A stretch of DNA of 64,000 nt, from NCBI RefSeq assembly GCF_027571385.1, contig NZ_CP085636.1:3910001-3974000 (forward strand), read 5' to 3'. The notes beneath the pieces are model-generated. The model was not told the origin of the DNA, searched no databases, and saw nothing but the letters and a program-made list of their open reading frames with translations. The DNA comes from Shewanella sp. MTB7 (GTDB lineage: Bacteria; Pseudomonadota; Gammaproteobacteria; Enterobacterales; Shewanellaceae). This document shows, one piece after another, positions 26,779 through 35,281 of the stretch (the stretch's first letter is position 1; every line of letters begins with the position of its first letter). The position numbers were made by a program, and so were the translations under genes.

Positions 26779-28629
26779 TCACTTCTGTGTTTCAATCCAT
26801 TGATGAATTTTCGACTCCATTACCGCCATTGGTAGAGAACCAGATACGAGAATTTGATCGTGAAACCCTTTTAGATCAAACTTATCACCCAGTGTACTTT
26901 CCGCTTCAGCACGCAAAGATAGGATTTTTAACTGACCTACTTTATAGGACAAAGCTTGGCCCGGAATCGCCATATAGCGTTCAACTTCAGCGGTGATATC
27001 CGACTCAGCCATCGGTGAGTTATCCTTCATATATTGAATGGCTTGCTCACGAGTCCATCCCTTAGAGTGCAATCCGGTGTCGACCACTAGGCGCATCGCT
27101 CTAAGCATTTCATCAGATAACTTCCCAAAATATTGGTAAGGGTCATTAAATAGTCCCATTTCAATGCCTAAATTCTCTGCATACAGTGCCCAGCCCTCTT
27201 CAAATGCGGTATAACCACCAAAACGTTGAAATTCTGGTACGCCGATCAACTCCTGTTTTATCGCTATTTGAAAATGGTGACCAGGGGCTGCTTCATGTAA
27301 TGAAAGTGTTGTCATTCCCCATTTCGGCTGAGCTTTCAAATTATAGGTATTGATATAGAATACACCAGGGCGTGAACCATCGACCGCGGGAGACTCATAG
27401 GAAGCACCTGCAGCCGATTGTTCACGAAAGCTTTCAACAGGCTTAACCACGTAATCCGCTTTAGGCGTCACGTTGAAGTATTTAGGAAGCTCAAGATTAA
27501 TCTTATCCTTAATCTCCATGTAACCATCGATTAATCCCTGACGATCGGTAAAAAAGTACTGCGATTCAGAAGAAAGTGAAGCAAAGAATGCGCTTAAATC
27601 ACCTTCAAACGCTACCTGCTGTCGCACTTTATCCATTTCAGACAAGATACGCTTTACTTCACTTAGGCCTATTTGGTGTATTTCATCCACTGGCATTGTC
27701 GTTGTGGTATGGGAATTAGCCAAATGTTGATACCAAACTTTGCCATTTGGAAGCCCCCACCACCCATCAGTTCCTCTGGCGACAGGCAGATACGTAACCA
27801 CGAAATAGTCTTTTAACGAAGTCAAAGCGGGTAACAATTCATCTTTAATTAACTGAGTATATTGTGCTGTGAGTTCATCTTTTTGAGCTTGGGTGAAGCT
27901 CTCTGGTAAATTATTAATAGGGGCATAGAAAAGACTGTCTGATGGGTTTTCAACAAGCTGGGCATCTAACTGAGGGATGATCCGCTCAACAAGTACTCTA
28001 GGTAAAACAACTTTACTCTTTATCCCTTCATCCATACGCGACTGTGCAAGCTTAGTCCAAGCAATAAAGCCAGAAAGACGCGACGCCCAGTTCTGATAAT
28101 CTTGTACTGTTTTGAATGGTTGAGCACTCTCTCCACTGCCGAGCTGAACCATGCTTATCACAGTGCTATAAAACTGATTCATCGGCATAAAACGTTCGGG
28201 GAAAGTCTCATTTACCAAAGCTATATTTCGATTATAGGCAAACATGTCATAACTAAGTTGCAGCTCGGAGGACAGCATACTGCGATCAATATCTTCTACT
28301 TGTGTGAGGTAACGAGTATTTAGATCATGTCGTGCTTTTAAATATTCTTCGGTTAGATCACCACCGAACTGATCGTTATAATCATTTACGCCAACAAACG
28401 TTGCATAGATAGGTTCTAACATTAAGTGATCGTTGAAAAACTGGTCAACTAATGCAAGGTAGGCTTGTTCTTGCTTTTGAATTTCAAGGTTTTTAGATGA
28501 TTCAACCTCTGTTTTCGATACTAAATCAACTGCCGTTACTAGTGGTTTGTTTGTGTTTTTTTCACTTTCAGAACAGGCTGTTAGGCTAATAACTAGGCCA
28601 ATCGATATGGCAAGTAACGTTTTATTCAT
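26779..28629 (-). CDS. DUF885 family lipoprotein, predicted metallopeptidase
   Basis: A 616-residue protein with a lipobox (SLTAC, Cys near residue 19), so it is lipid-anchored. The body matches DUF885, with the zinc-site motif LHEAAPGHHFQ near residue 440 and a conserved EGWALYAE stretch. The family is thought to be peptidases, but its substrates are mostly untested. A GGGAG ribosome binding site abuts the ATG at 28638 and stands nine bases before the ATG at 28629, so the latter is preferred. It is a single gene. Confidence 0.85.
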   Translation of the reverse strand: MNKTLLAISIGLVISLTACSESEKNTNKPLVTAVDLVSKTEVESSKNLEIQKQEQAYLALVDQFFNDHLMLEPIYATFVGVNDYNDQFGGDLTEEYLKARHDLNTRYLTQVEDIDRSMLSSELQLSYDMFAYNRNIALVNETFPERFMPMNQFYSTVISMVQLGSGESAQPFKTVQDYQNWASRLSGFIAWTKLAQSRMDEGIKSKVVLPRVLVERIIPQLDAQLVENPSDSLFYAPINNLPESFTQAQKDELTAQYTQLIKDELLPALTSLKDYFVVTYLPVARGTDGWWGLPNGKVWYQHLANSHTTTTMPVDEIHQIGLSEVKRILSEMDKVRQQVAFEGDLSAFFASLSSESQYFFTDRQGLIDGYMEIKDKINLELPKYFNVTPKADYVVKPVESFREQSAAGASYESPAVDGSRPGVFYINTYNLKAQPKWGMTTLSLHEAAPGHHFQIAIKQELIGVPEFQRFGGYTAFEEGWALYAENLGIEMGLFNDPYQYFGKLSDEMLRAMRLVVDTGLHSKGWTREQAIQYMKDNSPMAESDITAEVERYMAIPGQALSYKVGQLKILSLRAEAESTLGDKFDLKGFHDQILVSGSLPMAVMESKIHQWIETQK

Positions 28630-28752
28630 GGATTTCATCTCCCTCTTATTCTGTGCAAATGCTTGTTATTTTCTATACTTATTAGCAAAAGATACCATTT
28701 CACATTCTATTTTCCCCTAAAAGCAGTGTAGGTATGGAAAGGAGTCAGCCCA

Positions 28753-29265
28753 ATGATCTATTCATTTCGTAACTCAGGTTTCAGAGATCCTGAAACCGGC
28801 GTCTATAACCAAACTTACTTTATGGAAGTATTCAACCGAGAATGGCATCGGCATATACGAGAACATCAAAGTTTGGCCTTATTGTATCTGCGCCCGCACA
28901 TACATGAAACAGTTAAACAACCTCATTTACTTGAATTCTTTATGAAACAAGTTCAAGAAGCCATTCTCAGAACCACAGATCTCGTCGCTAGACTCGATGA
29001 CAGCAACTTTGTATTAGGTTTGTTTAATATCGATGAAGATGGCACTACAGTCGTCCTTGGGAGAATAGAAGAAAAAATTGAGCAGTTTAATTTAGAGTAT
29101 GGAAAACAGCACACGAGTCATGTCGATTATGATCTCGCAGCCTGCATCTGCATACCCGAGCGAGATCTGAACATTGAATTGCTATTTGAAGATGTTGAAA
29201 AGCTTAGCCATGAATTAGAGCTTGAACAAAATAAGCATATCGAATTCAGGAAATTGCAGCAATAG
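28753..29265 (+). CDS. Degenerate GGDEF domain protein, I-site kept
   Basis: A 170-residue soluble protein with the outline of a GGDEF domain (DPETGVYNQTYFMEVFNREW front). The active-site motif GGDEF is replaced by DDSNF (82–86), so it should not make cyclic di-GMP. The inhibitory-site motif RTTD (73–76) remains exactly five residues before it, so it could act as a cyclic di-GMP sensor. An AAGGAG ribosome binding site precedes the ATG. It is a stand-alone gene ending at a terminator. Confidence 0.75.
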   Translation: MIYSFRNSGFRDPETGVYNQTYFMEVFNREWHRHIREHQSLALLYLRPHIHETVKQPHLLEFFMKQVQEAILRTTDLVARLDDSNFVLGLFNIDEDGTTVVLGRIEEKIEQFNLEYGKQHTSHVDYDLAACICIPERDLNIELLFEDVEKLSHELELEQNKHIEFRKLQQ

Positions 29266-29311
29266 GGTATTTATGACATCCATGGCAAATTGACATAAGT
29301 GTTCTAGACAC

Positions 29312-29337
29312 AAAAAAGCCCCTTGCGGGGCTTTTTT
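29312..29337. terminator. Bidirectional Rho-independent terminator
   Basis: AAAAAAGCCCC–TTGC–GGGGCTTTTTT is a perfect 11-base stem between convergent genes. It also ends the TonB2 operon. Confidence 0.9.
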
Positions 29338-29351
29338 AATAAGACACTAGA

Positions 29352-30611
29352 TTATAGTGTGACGTCATGTATGCGAGCTTTCTCTTTGATATAAGAGATA
29401 TAGCTTTTCGCAGAACGCGCTGTCTTCTTATCATTTGCCGCCAATTTAGCACGGGAATAAGCAGACTTGTATTGCTTCAGACCTAAGTAAGACAAAGCAA
29501 GCTCAAAGTGAGCTTCACCTGGATTATCTATACCCGCATCAAGCGCTTTTTTCAATGCAGCAATAGCTGGCTTATGCTTACCATCCAAAGACAAGATGCG
29601 TCCTTGTCTTAGATAATATTTACCATTATTGCCAGCATCTGCAGCTTTACCATAGAAAATTGCCGCTTCCTTAAACTCTTTAGCGTTATGATAGAAACCC
29701 GCTAAAATCGCAAGCGACTTTTCATTTTCAATGATCAAGCCTGATTTAAAGTGCTTCTCATAGATTTTAGCTGCACGGTATGGCGAACCATTTTGTGCAA
29801 GTAATTGAGTAAGACGAGTAATGTTACCCGGCGTCTCTAAAAATCCATTCATATAAGCGAGATCATAGGTCGCCAATGACTTACTATACTTCTCTGTCAT
29901 CAGATAAAACTGAGCTAACTGAACCCAAAGACGTTTATCATCCTGAAAAAGTGGCACCATAGTCTCTAATACACCGACAGCCTCTGGATACTTTTTCTGG
30001 TTAAAGTATGCCGTCAACTTCATCTGATAAAGCCCTTTATCGGGTTTATCAGAGATAGTCAGTCCTTTATTTGCAACTTCTAACACCTTACTCCAGTTTT
30101 TCTGCTCAGAGTATGCAATGCCAATACGACGATAGGTTTGAGCATCTTCTTTACAAGTAAACTCCATCCATTTGTAGTATTGAGGAATTGATTCTTTGAA
30201 CTTCTTTTCCTGAATAAGTAAATCAGCGTATAGTTTAAGAGTTGCAGCGTGATCGACACCACCTAAGATGTCAGCCTCAACCGCTTTTTTTAGGTACTTA
30301 ATTGCGGTGCCCATTTGAGATTTTTCGGCGTAAAAATTACCCAACATGCGGTCAATATACGCTTTATCAAACTCATTCTTTGCATTCGCTTCAAGTAAGA
30401 TGGCAATGGCTTCATCGACATTGCCTTCCTGATACGCTTCAAAAGATTTACCAACCTTTTTTGCTGCACTTTGGCCAACTGCTTTAGATTTTCTCAGTTC
30501 TATTGGACACTTTTCAGCAGCATTAACTGCGGGTACTAATGCTAAGCTACCTCCGACAGAGAGTAATAAAGCAGCGGCTATACTAGTTGTTTTAAAACTA
30601 ATCTTAGTCAT
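29352..30611 (-). CDS. Periplasmic TPR protein of the TonB2 operon
   Basis: The 419-residue protein has a signal peptide (cut near NAA|EK) and then many tetratricopeptide repeats, e.g. DRMLGNFYAEKSQMGTAIKYLKKA and LRQGRILSLDGKHKPAIAALKKAL. It is the last gene of the operon, two bases after tonB. A TPR protein is a regular partner of TonB2-type clusters in Shewanella and Vibrio, where it probably scaffolds or stabilises the envelope complex. Its exact role is not established. Confidence 0.85.
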   Translation of the reverse strand: MTKISFKTTSIAAALLLSVGGSLALVPAVNAAEKCPIELRKSKAVGQSAAKKVGKSFEAYQEGNVDEAIAILLEANAKNEFDKAYIDRMLGNFYAEKSQMGTAIKYLKKAVEADILGGVDHAATLKLYADLLIQEKKFKESIPQYYKWMEFTCKEDAQTYRRIGIAYSEQKNWSKVLEVANKGLTISDKPDKGLYQMKLTAYFNQKKYPEAVGVLETMVPLFQDDKRLWVQLAQFYLMTEKYSKSLATYDLAYMNGFLETPGNITRLTQLLAQNGSPYRAAKIYEKHFKSGLIIENEKSLAILAGFYHNAKEFKEAAIFYGKAADAGNNGKYYLRQGRILSLDGKHKPAIAALKKALDAGIDNPGEAHFELALSYLGLKQYKSAYSRAKLAANDKKTARSAKSYISYIKEKARIHDVTL

Positions 30612-30613
30612 CT

Positions 30614-31234
30614 CTATCTACCTCCCTTATCTAAAGTGAAATCTAGTTGTACAGTTTGACCTGGCACTCTCAACGCTTTGCCGTCAATGATCTTAGGCTT
30701 ATATTTCCACTTCTTTAGAGCACGTTTAGCTTCTCTATCAAAAACTCGCTTAGGATCAGCCTTGATAACTTTCACGTCCTCAACACCACCAAGTTCGTTA
30801 ATAGTAAAGCTGAGTTGTACCCATCCTTCTTTACCATCTCGTGCTGCTGCGATTGGATATTGTGGCTCGATTCGTACGATAGGTGTCGCATCACCATCAC
30901 GTGTCATCATGTTGCCCAATTTAAAACCTGTGTTTGCATTACCTGCCGCTACACCACCCATGTTAAATGACATATTGGTATCGATGTCAGATGAACTGTC
31001 TGGCGGAGTTGTATCCGGCTTAGGCGGTTGCTCAGGTGGCGTTGGTGGCTTAGGTTTTACCCTAGGCTTTTTCTGTGCTGATGCATCATCTTTGTTCATG
31101 GTAATTTCAATGACAGGACTTTCTGTCGAGGCATCGTGGCGGGTTGGACCGCCACCTACCAAAAAGGCCATGAAAACAAACAGAGCAAAAGTCACAGCAG
31201 CACCAACTATCAGTGATACTATTCCTCTTAGCAT
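30614..31234 (-). CDS. tonB: TonB energy-transducing protein (TonB2 type)
   Basis: A 206-residue protein with one N-terminal membrane segment (residues ~4–24) and a proline-rich periplasmic spacer (KPRVKPKPPTPPEQPPKPDTTPP). The C-terminal TonB fold spans ~120–206 (PIVRIEPQYPIAAARDGKEGWVQL). It carries proton-motive energy to outer-membrane receptors. The spacer is shorter than in E. coli TonB, as is usual for TonB2. The ATG at 31234 lies one base after the exbD stop; the longer frame upstream overlaps exbD and is not needed. Confidence 0.92.
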   Translation of the reverse strand: MLRGIVSLIVGAAVTFALFVFMAFLVGGGPTRHDASTESPVIEITMNKDDASAQKKPRVKPKPPTPPEQPPKPDTTPPDSSSDIDTNMSFNMGGVAAGNANTGFKLGNMMTRDGDATPIVRIEPQYPIAAARDGKEGWVQLSFTINELGGVEDVKVIKADPKRVFDREAKRALKKWKYKPKIIDGKALRVPGQTVQLDFTLDKGGR

Positions 31235-31235
31235 A

Positions 31236-31640
31236 TTACTCGTTCCCCGCCGATACAGAAATTTTATCAATACCCGCCGCTTTCACGTTATCCAAAACTT
31301 TAACCACTAAGCCATGTTTGGCATCTTGGTCTGCTTGAATAAGGACTGCAGCTTCCGGTGCTTCTGCTAGCATACGTTCAACGTTTGCAGTTACACGTTC
31401 GATATCAACCTGACGATTTTCCATCATGATGACGCCAGTCTTGCTTACACCAATAAAGATGTTAGCTGAAGGCTTCTTCGTCGCTTGTGATGCCTCTGGC
31501 TTGTTATAGTCAAGACCTGATGGTTTAACAAACGATGTCGTTACAATGAAGAAGATAAGCATGATAAACACGATGTCTAGCATCGGTGTCATATCAATCT
31601 CAGCTTCCTCGTCTACGCTTGAATGCTTTCTACGTGCCAT
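31236..31640 (-). CDS. exbD: Biopolymer transport protein ExbD
   Basis: A 134-residue inner-membrane protein with one transmembrane helix (MLDIVFIMLIFFIVTTSF). It carries the conserved proton-path aspartate in DMTPMLDIVF and a periplasmic ExbD/TolR domain ending KVLDNVKAAGIDKISVSAGNE. With ExbB it forms the motor that drives TonB. It lies between exbB (12-base gap) and tonB. Confidence 0.93.
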   Translation of the reverse strand: MARRKHSSVDEEAEIDMTPMLDIVFIMLIFFIVTTSFVKPSGLDYNKPEASQATKKPSANIFIGVSKTGVIMMENRQVDIERVTANVERMLAEAPEAAVLIQADQDAKHGLVVKVLDNVKAAGIDKISVSAGNE

Positions 31641-31652
31641 ATTAATTTCTCT

Positions 31653-32177
31653 CTAGTGGTGCGGCAGGCTGTCTTTTAGCTTCTCTAAACTGATTTTCAT
31701 TTTAGCGTCTAGGCGAGTACTAAAAAATACTCCCGATAACGCTGCAACCATTCCCGCCATTGTCGGCATGGTTGCCATTGAAATACCAGCTGCCATCATA
31801 CGAGCGTTACTCGTGCCATGAACTGCCATCACATCGAACACTGATATCATACCAGTTACGGTTCCTAGCAGACCTATCATAGGACAGATAGCAACTAAGG
31901 TTTTGATAAGCAGCATACGTGCTGTTAAGTCTTGCTTCGCTTGGGATACCCAGGCTTCACGGATGCGGTGTGCATACCAAGAGGTTGAATCCTCTCGTGC
32001 TTCCCATGCTGCGATGATTGCTTTGTGCTCTTTAGGTGATACCCAATTAAGGTACCAGTAGCGCTCAAGCATCAATACCCACATAGCAAACAATACAGCT
32101 GCAACGAGCCAGAGGACGTCGCCCCCGGCGGCCATGAAGCCCCTGACGGAATCCCAGATATCCATCAGGAATAACAT
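31653..32177 (-). CDS. exbB: Biopolymer transport protein ExbB
   Basis: A 174-residue MotA/TolQ/ExbB-type proton-channel protein with three membrane helices. The conserved block ICPMIGLLGTVTGMISVFDVMAVHG and GISMATMPTMAGMVAA marks the ion-path helices. It is short for an ExbB, as expected for the ExbB2 of TonB2 systems. Its ATG shares one base with the preceding stop (TAATG at 32177). Confidence 0.92.
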   Translation of the reverse strand: MLFLMDIWDSVRGFMAAGGDVLWLVAAVLFAMWVLMLERYWYLNWVSPKEHKAIIAAWEAREDSTSWYAHRIREAWVSQAKQDLTARMLLIKTLVAICPMIGLLGTVTGMISVFDVMAVHGTSNARMMAAGISMATMPTMAGMVAALSGVFFSTRLDAKMKISLEKLKDSLPHH

Positions 32178-33532
32178 TAGGCTTTCCTCTTCTCAGCGTG
32201 TGAAGCAATTATGCCCGCACTTTGTTCTTCAAGAACTTGGACGATGGACTTACTACGTGCAATCACAATTGCATGCATAAGCATCAGTGGAAGTGCTGCA
32301 ACTAAACCTTGTACTGTGGTCATAAGTGCCATAGAAATACCACCTGCCATCAACTTAGGATCACCCGTACCAAACAACTGAATGCTTTGGAAGGTTGCAA
32401 TCATACCGGTTACAGTACCTAGCAGACCCATCATAGGTGCAATAGCCGCTAGAACCTTAATGATTGAGATACGAGCTTCAAGTGCTGGTGTTTCTTTAAG
32501 AATAGCTTCGTCAAGCTTTAACTCTAATGTTTCAACATCAACATCTTTGTTGTCTTGGTAAGCTTGCAGTACACGACCCAATGGGTTATTACCAGGTTTA
32601 TCAAGATGCTTACGCTGGGCTTTAACTTTAGCGCCAACAATGCCTAACGTAACCAAACGCTCAATAGAGATCAGCGCACCAAGTGCTAACAACACCATAA
32701 TGATGTAACCAATGGTTCCACCCGCTTCTATGCGCTCTTCAATCGTTGCCTTTTGAGTAAAGATGTTCAGTAGCACACCTTTAACAGGGTCAATGTAGAG
32801 CCTTGCTGCACCAGAAGTCGTCTCTTCAAACTCTCCAACAGTCTTAACTTGATATCCATCAGGTTGCTGAGAAAGCTGCTGGATAAGACCAAGATCGGCG
32901 TTATAAACAACATACTGACCGTCGGCTAATAGGTTAAATGGCCCAACACGAGTAATTGTGGTACTAGAAACACTACCATCTATATCCGTGACTGCACCTT
33001 CAAATTTAACGACTTTTCCTGACTCAGCCATCTCAAATAGCTGCTCTTCCCAGAAACGTTCTAACTCGTCAATTTTAGGAAGCTGCTTACGAGCACCAAG
33101 TTCTGCGATAAACACTTCACGACCAGGATACTGGGCAGAAATATTTGAACCCGCTAGTTTTCCAGCGAAATCTCCTGCATCACCTTTAACAACACCAAAC
33201 ATTTCACCCAAGTCACCTTGAGCTGTTTTCAAGTCTTCTTCTAACTGGCCGATTTTACGTTCGTTATCCAAAAACGCTTGGTTTAGATCTTTACCACGTT
33301 GCCTTTCAGCAGCTAGGGCATTTTTTTCATTTTTGAGCAATTGAGCTTTATCGCCACGTTCATTTCTGAACTCTTGCTCACGTTTCTTATTCGTATTTGA
33401 TGCATTGGCACGCTCTGTTTGAACTTGCTTAAGCAACTGATCAATTGTCTTAGGTGCATCTGCAGCACTAGCAATACCTGCAGAAAGCGACAGGGTCGCA
33501 GCAACGATTGCTGTAGTAATTAACTTCTTCAT
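32177..33532 (-). CDS. ttpC: TtpC-type MotA/TolQ/ExbB protein
   Basis: The 451-residue protein has a signal peptide (ASA|AD) and a long coiled-coil periplasmic part (residues ~30–110, Lys/Glu/Gln-rich). A small domain follows, then three membrane helices with the ExbB signature APMMGLLGTVTGMIATFQSI near residue 375. It matches TtpC, the extra ExbB-like component that Vibrio TonB2 systems need for function. Its start codon overlaps the DUF3450 stop by one base, and its stop overlaps the exbB start by one base. Confidence 0.9.
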   Translation of the reverse strand: MKKLITTAIVAATLSLSAGIASAADAPKTIDQLLKQVQTERANASNTNKKREQEFRNERGDKAQLLKNEKNALAAERQRGKDLNQAFLDNERKIGQLEEDLKTAQGDLGEMFGVVKGDAGDFAGKLAGSNISAQYPGREVFIAELGARKQLPKIDELERFWEEQLFEMAESGKVVKFEGAVTDIDGSVSSTTITRVGPFNLLADGQYVVYNADLGLIQQLSQQPDGYQVKTVGEFEETTSGAARLYIDPVKGVLLNIFTQKATIEERIEAGGTIGYIIMVLLALGALISIERLVTLGIVGAKVKAQRKHLDKPGNNPLGRVLQAYQDNKDVDVETLELKLDEAILKETPALEARISIIKVLAAIAPMMGLLGTVTGMIATFQSIQLFGTGDPKLMAGGISMALMTTVQGLVAALPLMLMHAIVIARSKSIVQVLEEQSAGIIASHAEKRKA

Positions 33533-34314
33533 TATTGTGCAGCCTCCGCAGCAGGAATTGGTAGCGAGAATAGATCCGGTGCACCCTGTTTACGTGCAAT
33601 ACGAATGCCTTTAGTGATCTCACGAAGATAGCTATCTTCTAACTGATCCCATCCCTTAGTTTCGTCGTTATACATCCAAGCAGACCTTCCGTCTAAGCTC
33701 TGAGCATAAAGTGCAACACGACCTAAGTTGAAGTAATCAACCAAAACCTCTTTCCCATCTAACTGCAGTTGACCCGTTTTAACGGCAATAAACCCACCAT
33801 ACTCACGCTCAATACTGTATGCATCTAAGATAAGACGATATTTCTCAGCAAGGGTAACTTCTGCACTGTTCAATAGAGCTTTGAGGTTATTAACACGTTC
33901 AACACGGGTTTCAGTGTTAAATGGAAGATCAAGCGCAATAAACTGCTCTAACGCATCAACCATTTTAAACATTAATGGCACAACGCCCTGACGAAGTGCG
34001 TCGACACCATTGATGTCACCTTGAATAGATTTCATGGTAGCTTCTTGATCTGCTACCAGACCAGCTACGTAATCGTTGTAAGATTTCAGTGACTCACGTT
34101 CATCTGCAACTGAACCGTACTCGAACACCATGTCCTGAGCTTGGTCAAAGTACTTATCGACTTTCTTTTGAGATGTTGCTGCTTCAGCGTGAATTTTGCT
34201 GTCAGCCTTCTGAACATCAGAAAGGGGATCGGCAATCACTAAGTTACTGCCGGCTAAGGCTAATGCGCCTACGAGCGCTATAGCGATTTTTGTTTTATTG
34301 CTTACCTTGGACAT
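33532..34314 (-). CDS. DUF3450 periplasmic coiled-coil protein
   Basis: The first gene of the TonB2 operon, 260 residues. A signal peptide (GSNLVIA|DP) is followed by helical, coiled-coil-like sequence (QKADSKIHAEAATSQKKVDKYFDQAQ) typical of DUF3450. In Shewanella and Vibrio this family always precedes ttpC and is presumed to be a periplasmic part of the complex. The frame can be extended to a TTG at 34323, but the ATG at 34314 with GGGA just ahead is preferred. Confidence 0.88.
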   Translation of the reverse strand: MSKVSNKTKIAIALVGALALAGSNLVIADPLSDVQKADSKIHAEAATSQKKVDKYFDQAQDMVFEYGSVADERESLKSYNDYVAGLVADQEATMKSIQGDINGVDALRQGVVPLMFKMVDALEQFIALDLPFNTETRVERVNNLKALLNSAEVTLAEKYRLILDAYSIEREYGGFIAVKTGQLQLDGKEVLVDYFNLGRVALYAQSLDGRSAWMYNDETKGWDQLEDSYLREITKGIRIARKQGAPDLFSLPIPAAEAAQ

Positions 34315-34425
34315 AGTTCCCAACCAATTTGAAGTAAAATTAAAAAGGTTAACTTATTAATAACATAGGTTTCTGCTTATATTTGCAAGAATCCCTAGCT
34401 CCTAAGTACGTCTTTCTTTTGTGAT

Positions 34426-34440
34426 TGTTAATTATTATCT
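34426..34440. promoter_or_regulatory. Candidate Fur box of the TonB2 operon
   Basis: TGTTAATTATTATCT matches the 7-1-7 Fur consensus TGATAATNATTATCA at 12 of 14 defined bases. It lies about 110 bases upstream of the DUF3450 start, so the operon is probably repressed when iron is plentiful. Confidence 0.55.
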
Positions 34441-34847
34441 TATTTTTCTACGCCGTATAAGGCGTAGCACCACTAGCATCATTTCACAAATTGTTGACCT
34501 GTGTCAACAATTGGACAGGGCTAAAACTAGTAGAAAAGTGCCTTAAAGGCGGTAAAAGTAGCAAAATGGAGTTTTTTAGACAAACAAGACTAAAATGTAT
34601 TAATAAAGCTTTAATAGCAAAGCTGAAATAAAGTTATTACCCATTGAAAATTAAGAGATTAATTGCAGTAACCAACATTTAACAAGTTTAACATCTCAGC
34701 AACTCAATCTGATTATACCAGTATAACTACACGGTTTAGAAAAATTAAATGAGTTACTCATGAGAAATAATTAAATATAATTGTATTTATAACGATAAAA
34801 TAACGACTATAAATAGAGTCAAAATATAAGACCTATCGTACTCTAAA

Positions 34848-34890
34848 TAAAAAATGGCCTAATGAATGCACTTCACAGGCCGTATTTTGT
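34848..34890 (-). terminator. Terminator of the small lipoprotein gene
   Basis: On the minus strand GGCCT and AGGCC form a short stem around a ~16-base loop and are followed by six Ts. Confidence 0.6.
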
Positions 34891-34896
34891 AACTTA

Positions 34897-35139
34897 TTAT
34901 AATCCACTAGTTTGAGTCTGACCTTTTCTCATTGCATCTCTTAGATCTTGCTTGTTTTGCTCATATAACTCTTTAGCTAAAGTTTTTGTCATACATGTTT
35001 TTTTCTTTAAATTGCTCCCTGTTTTAGCACGATATTCACAAACTAGTTCTTCGTTATTTGATGCGGACTGCTTCTCCGTTTCTGTCGAGGCACAACCTGC
35101 CAATAGAACAAACAAACCACTGACTATATACTTTTTCAT
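34897..35139 (-). CDS. Small lipoprotein
   Basis: An 80-residue protein with lipobox LLAGC (Cys16), predicted to be anchored in the outer membrane. The mature part is about 65 residues with two further Cys (ELVCEYRAKTGSNLKKKTC) that may form a disulfide, and a charged helical tail. AGGG precedes the ATG. It lies between the TonB2 operon and the first of three TonB receptors, with its own terminator. I do not recognise a named family. Confidence 0.7.
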   Translation of the reverse strand: MKKYIVSGLFVLLAGCASTETEKQSASNNEELVCEYRAKTGSNLKKKTCMTKTLAKELYEQNKQDLRDAMRKGQTQTSGL

Positions 35140-35218
35140 ATAATGACCCTTGTAATTTAGCTAGAAAATCGAAGTTGGTTAATTCTCAACATTTAATAAA
35201 AATATACACTTACAAATG

Positions 35219-35254
35219 AAAAAGGCATGTTTCATACTACGAAACATGCCTTTT
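35219..35254 (-). terminator. Terminator of TonB receptor 1
   Basis: AAAGGCATGTTTC pairs perfectly with GAAACATGCCTTT around a seven-base loop, with a T-run on the minus strand. Confidence 0.85.
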
Positions 35255-35281
35255 TACAGTTAAAATAACACTACTTATAAC

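Larger units (their letters stand above)
34315..34896. other. AT-rich regulatory region upstream of the TonB2 operon
   Basis: No gene seen. It holds a candidate Fur box (34426–34440), a small hairpin CTACGCC–GTATAA–GGCGTAG (34449–34468) and the terminator of the small lipoprotein gene at its far end. Transcription of the operon should start near the Fur box. Confidence 0.55.

Noticed and set aside
30678..31310. 210-codon frame antisense to tonB
   Set aside because: Shadow of tonB; low-complexity serine/glycine content mirrors the proline-rich spacer.
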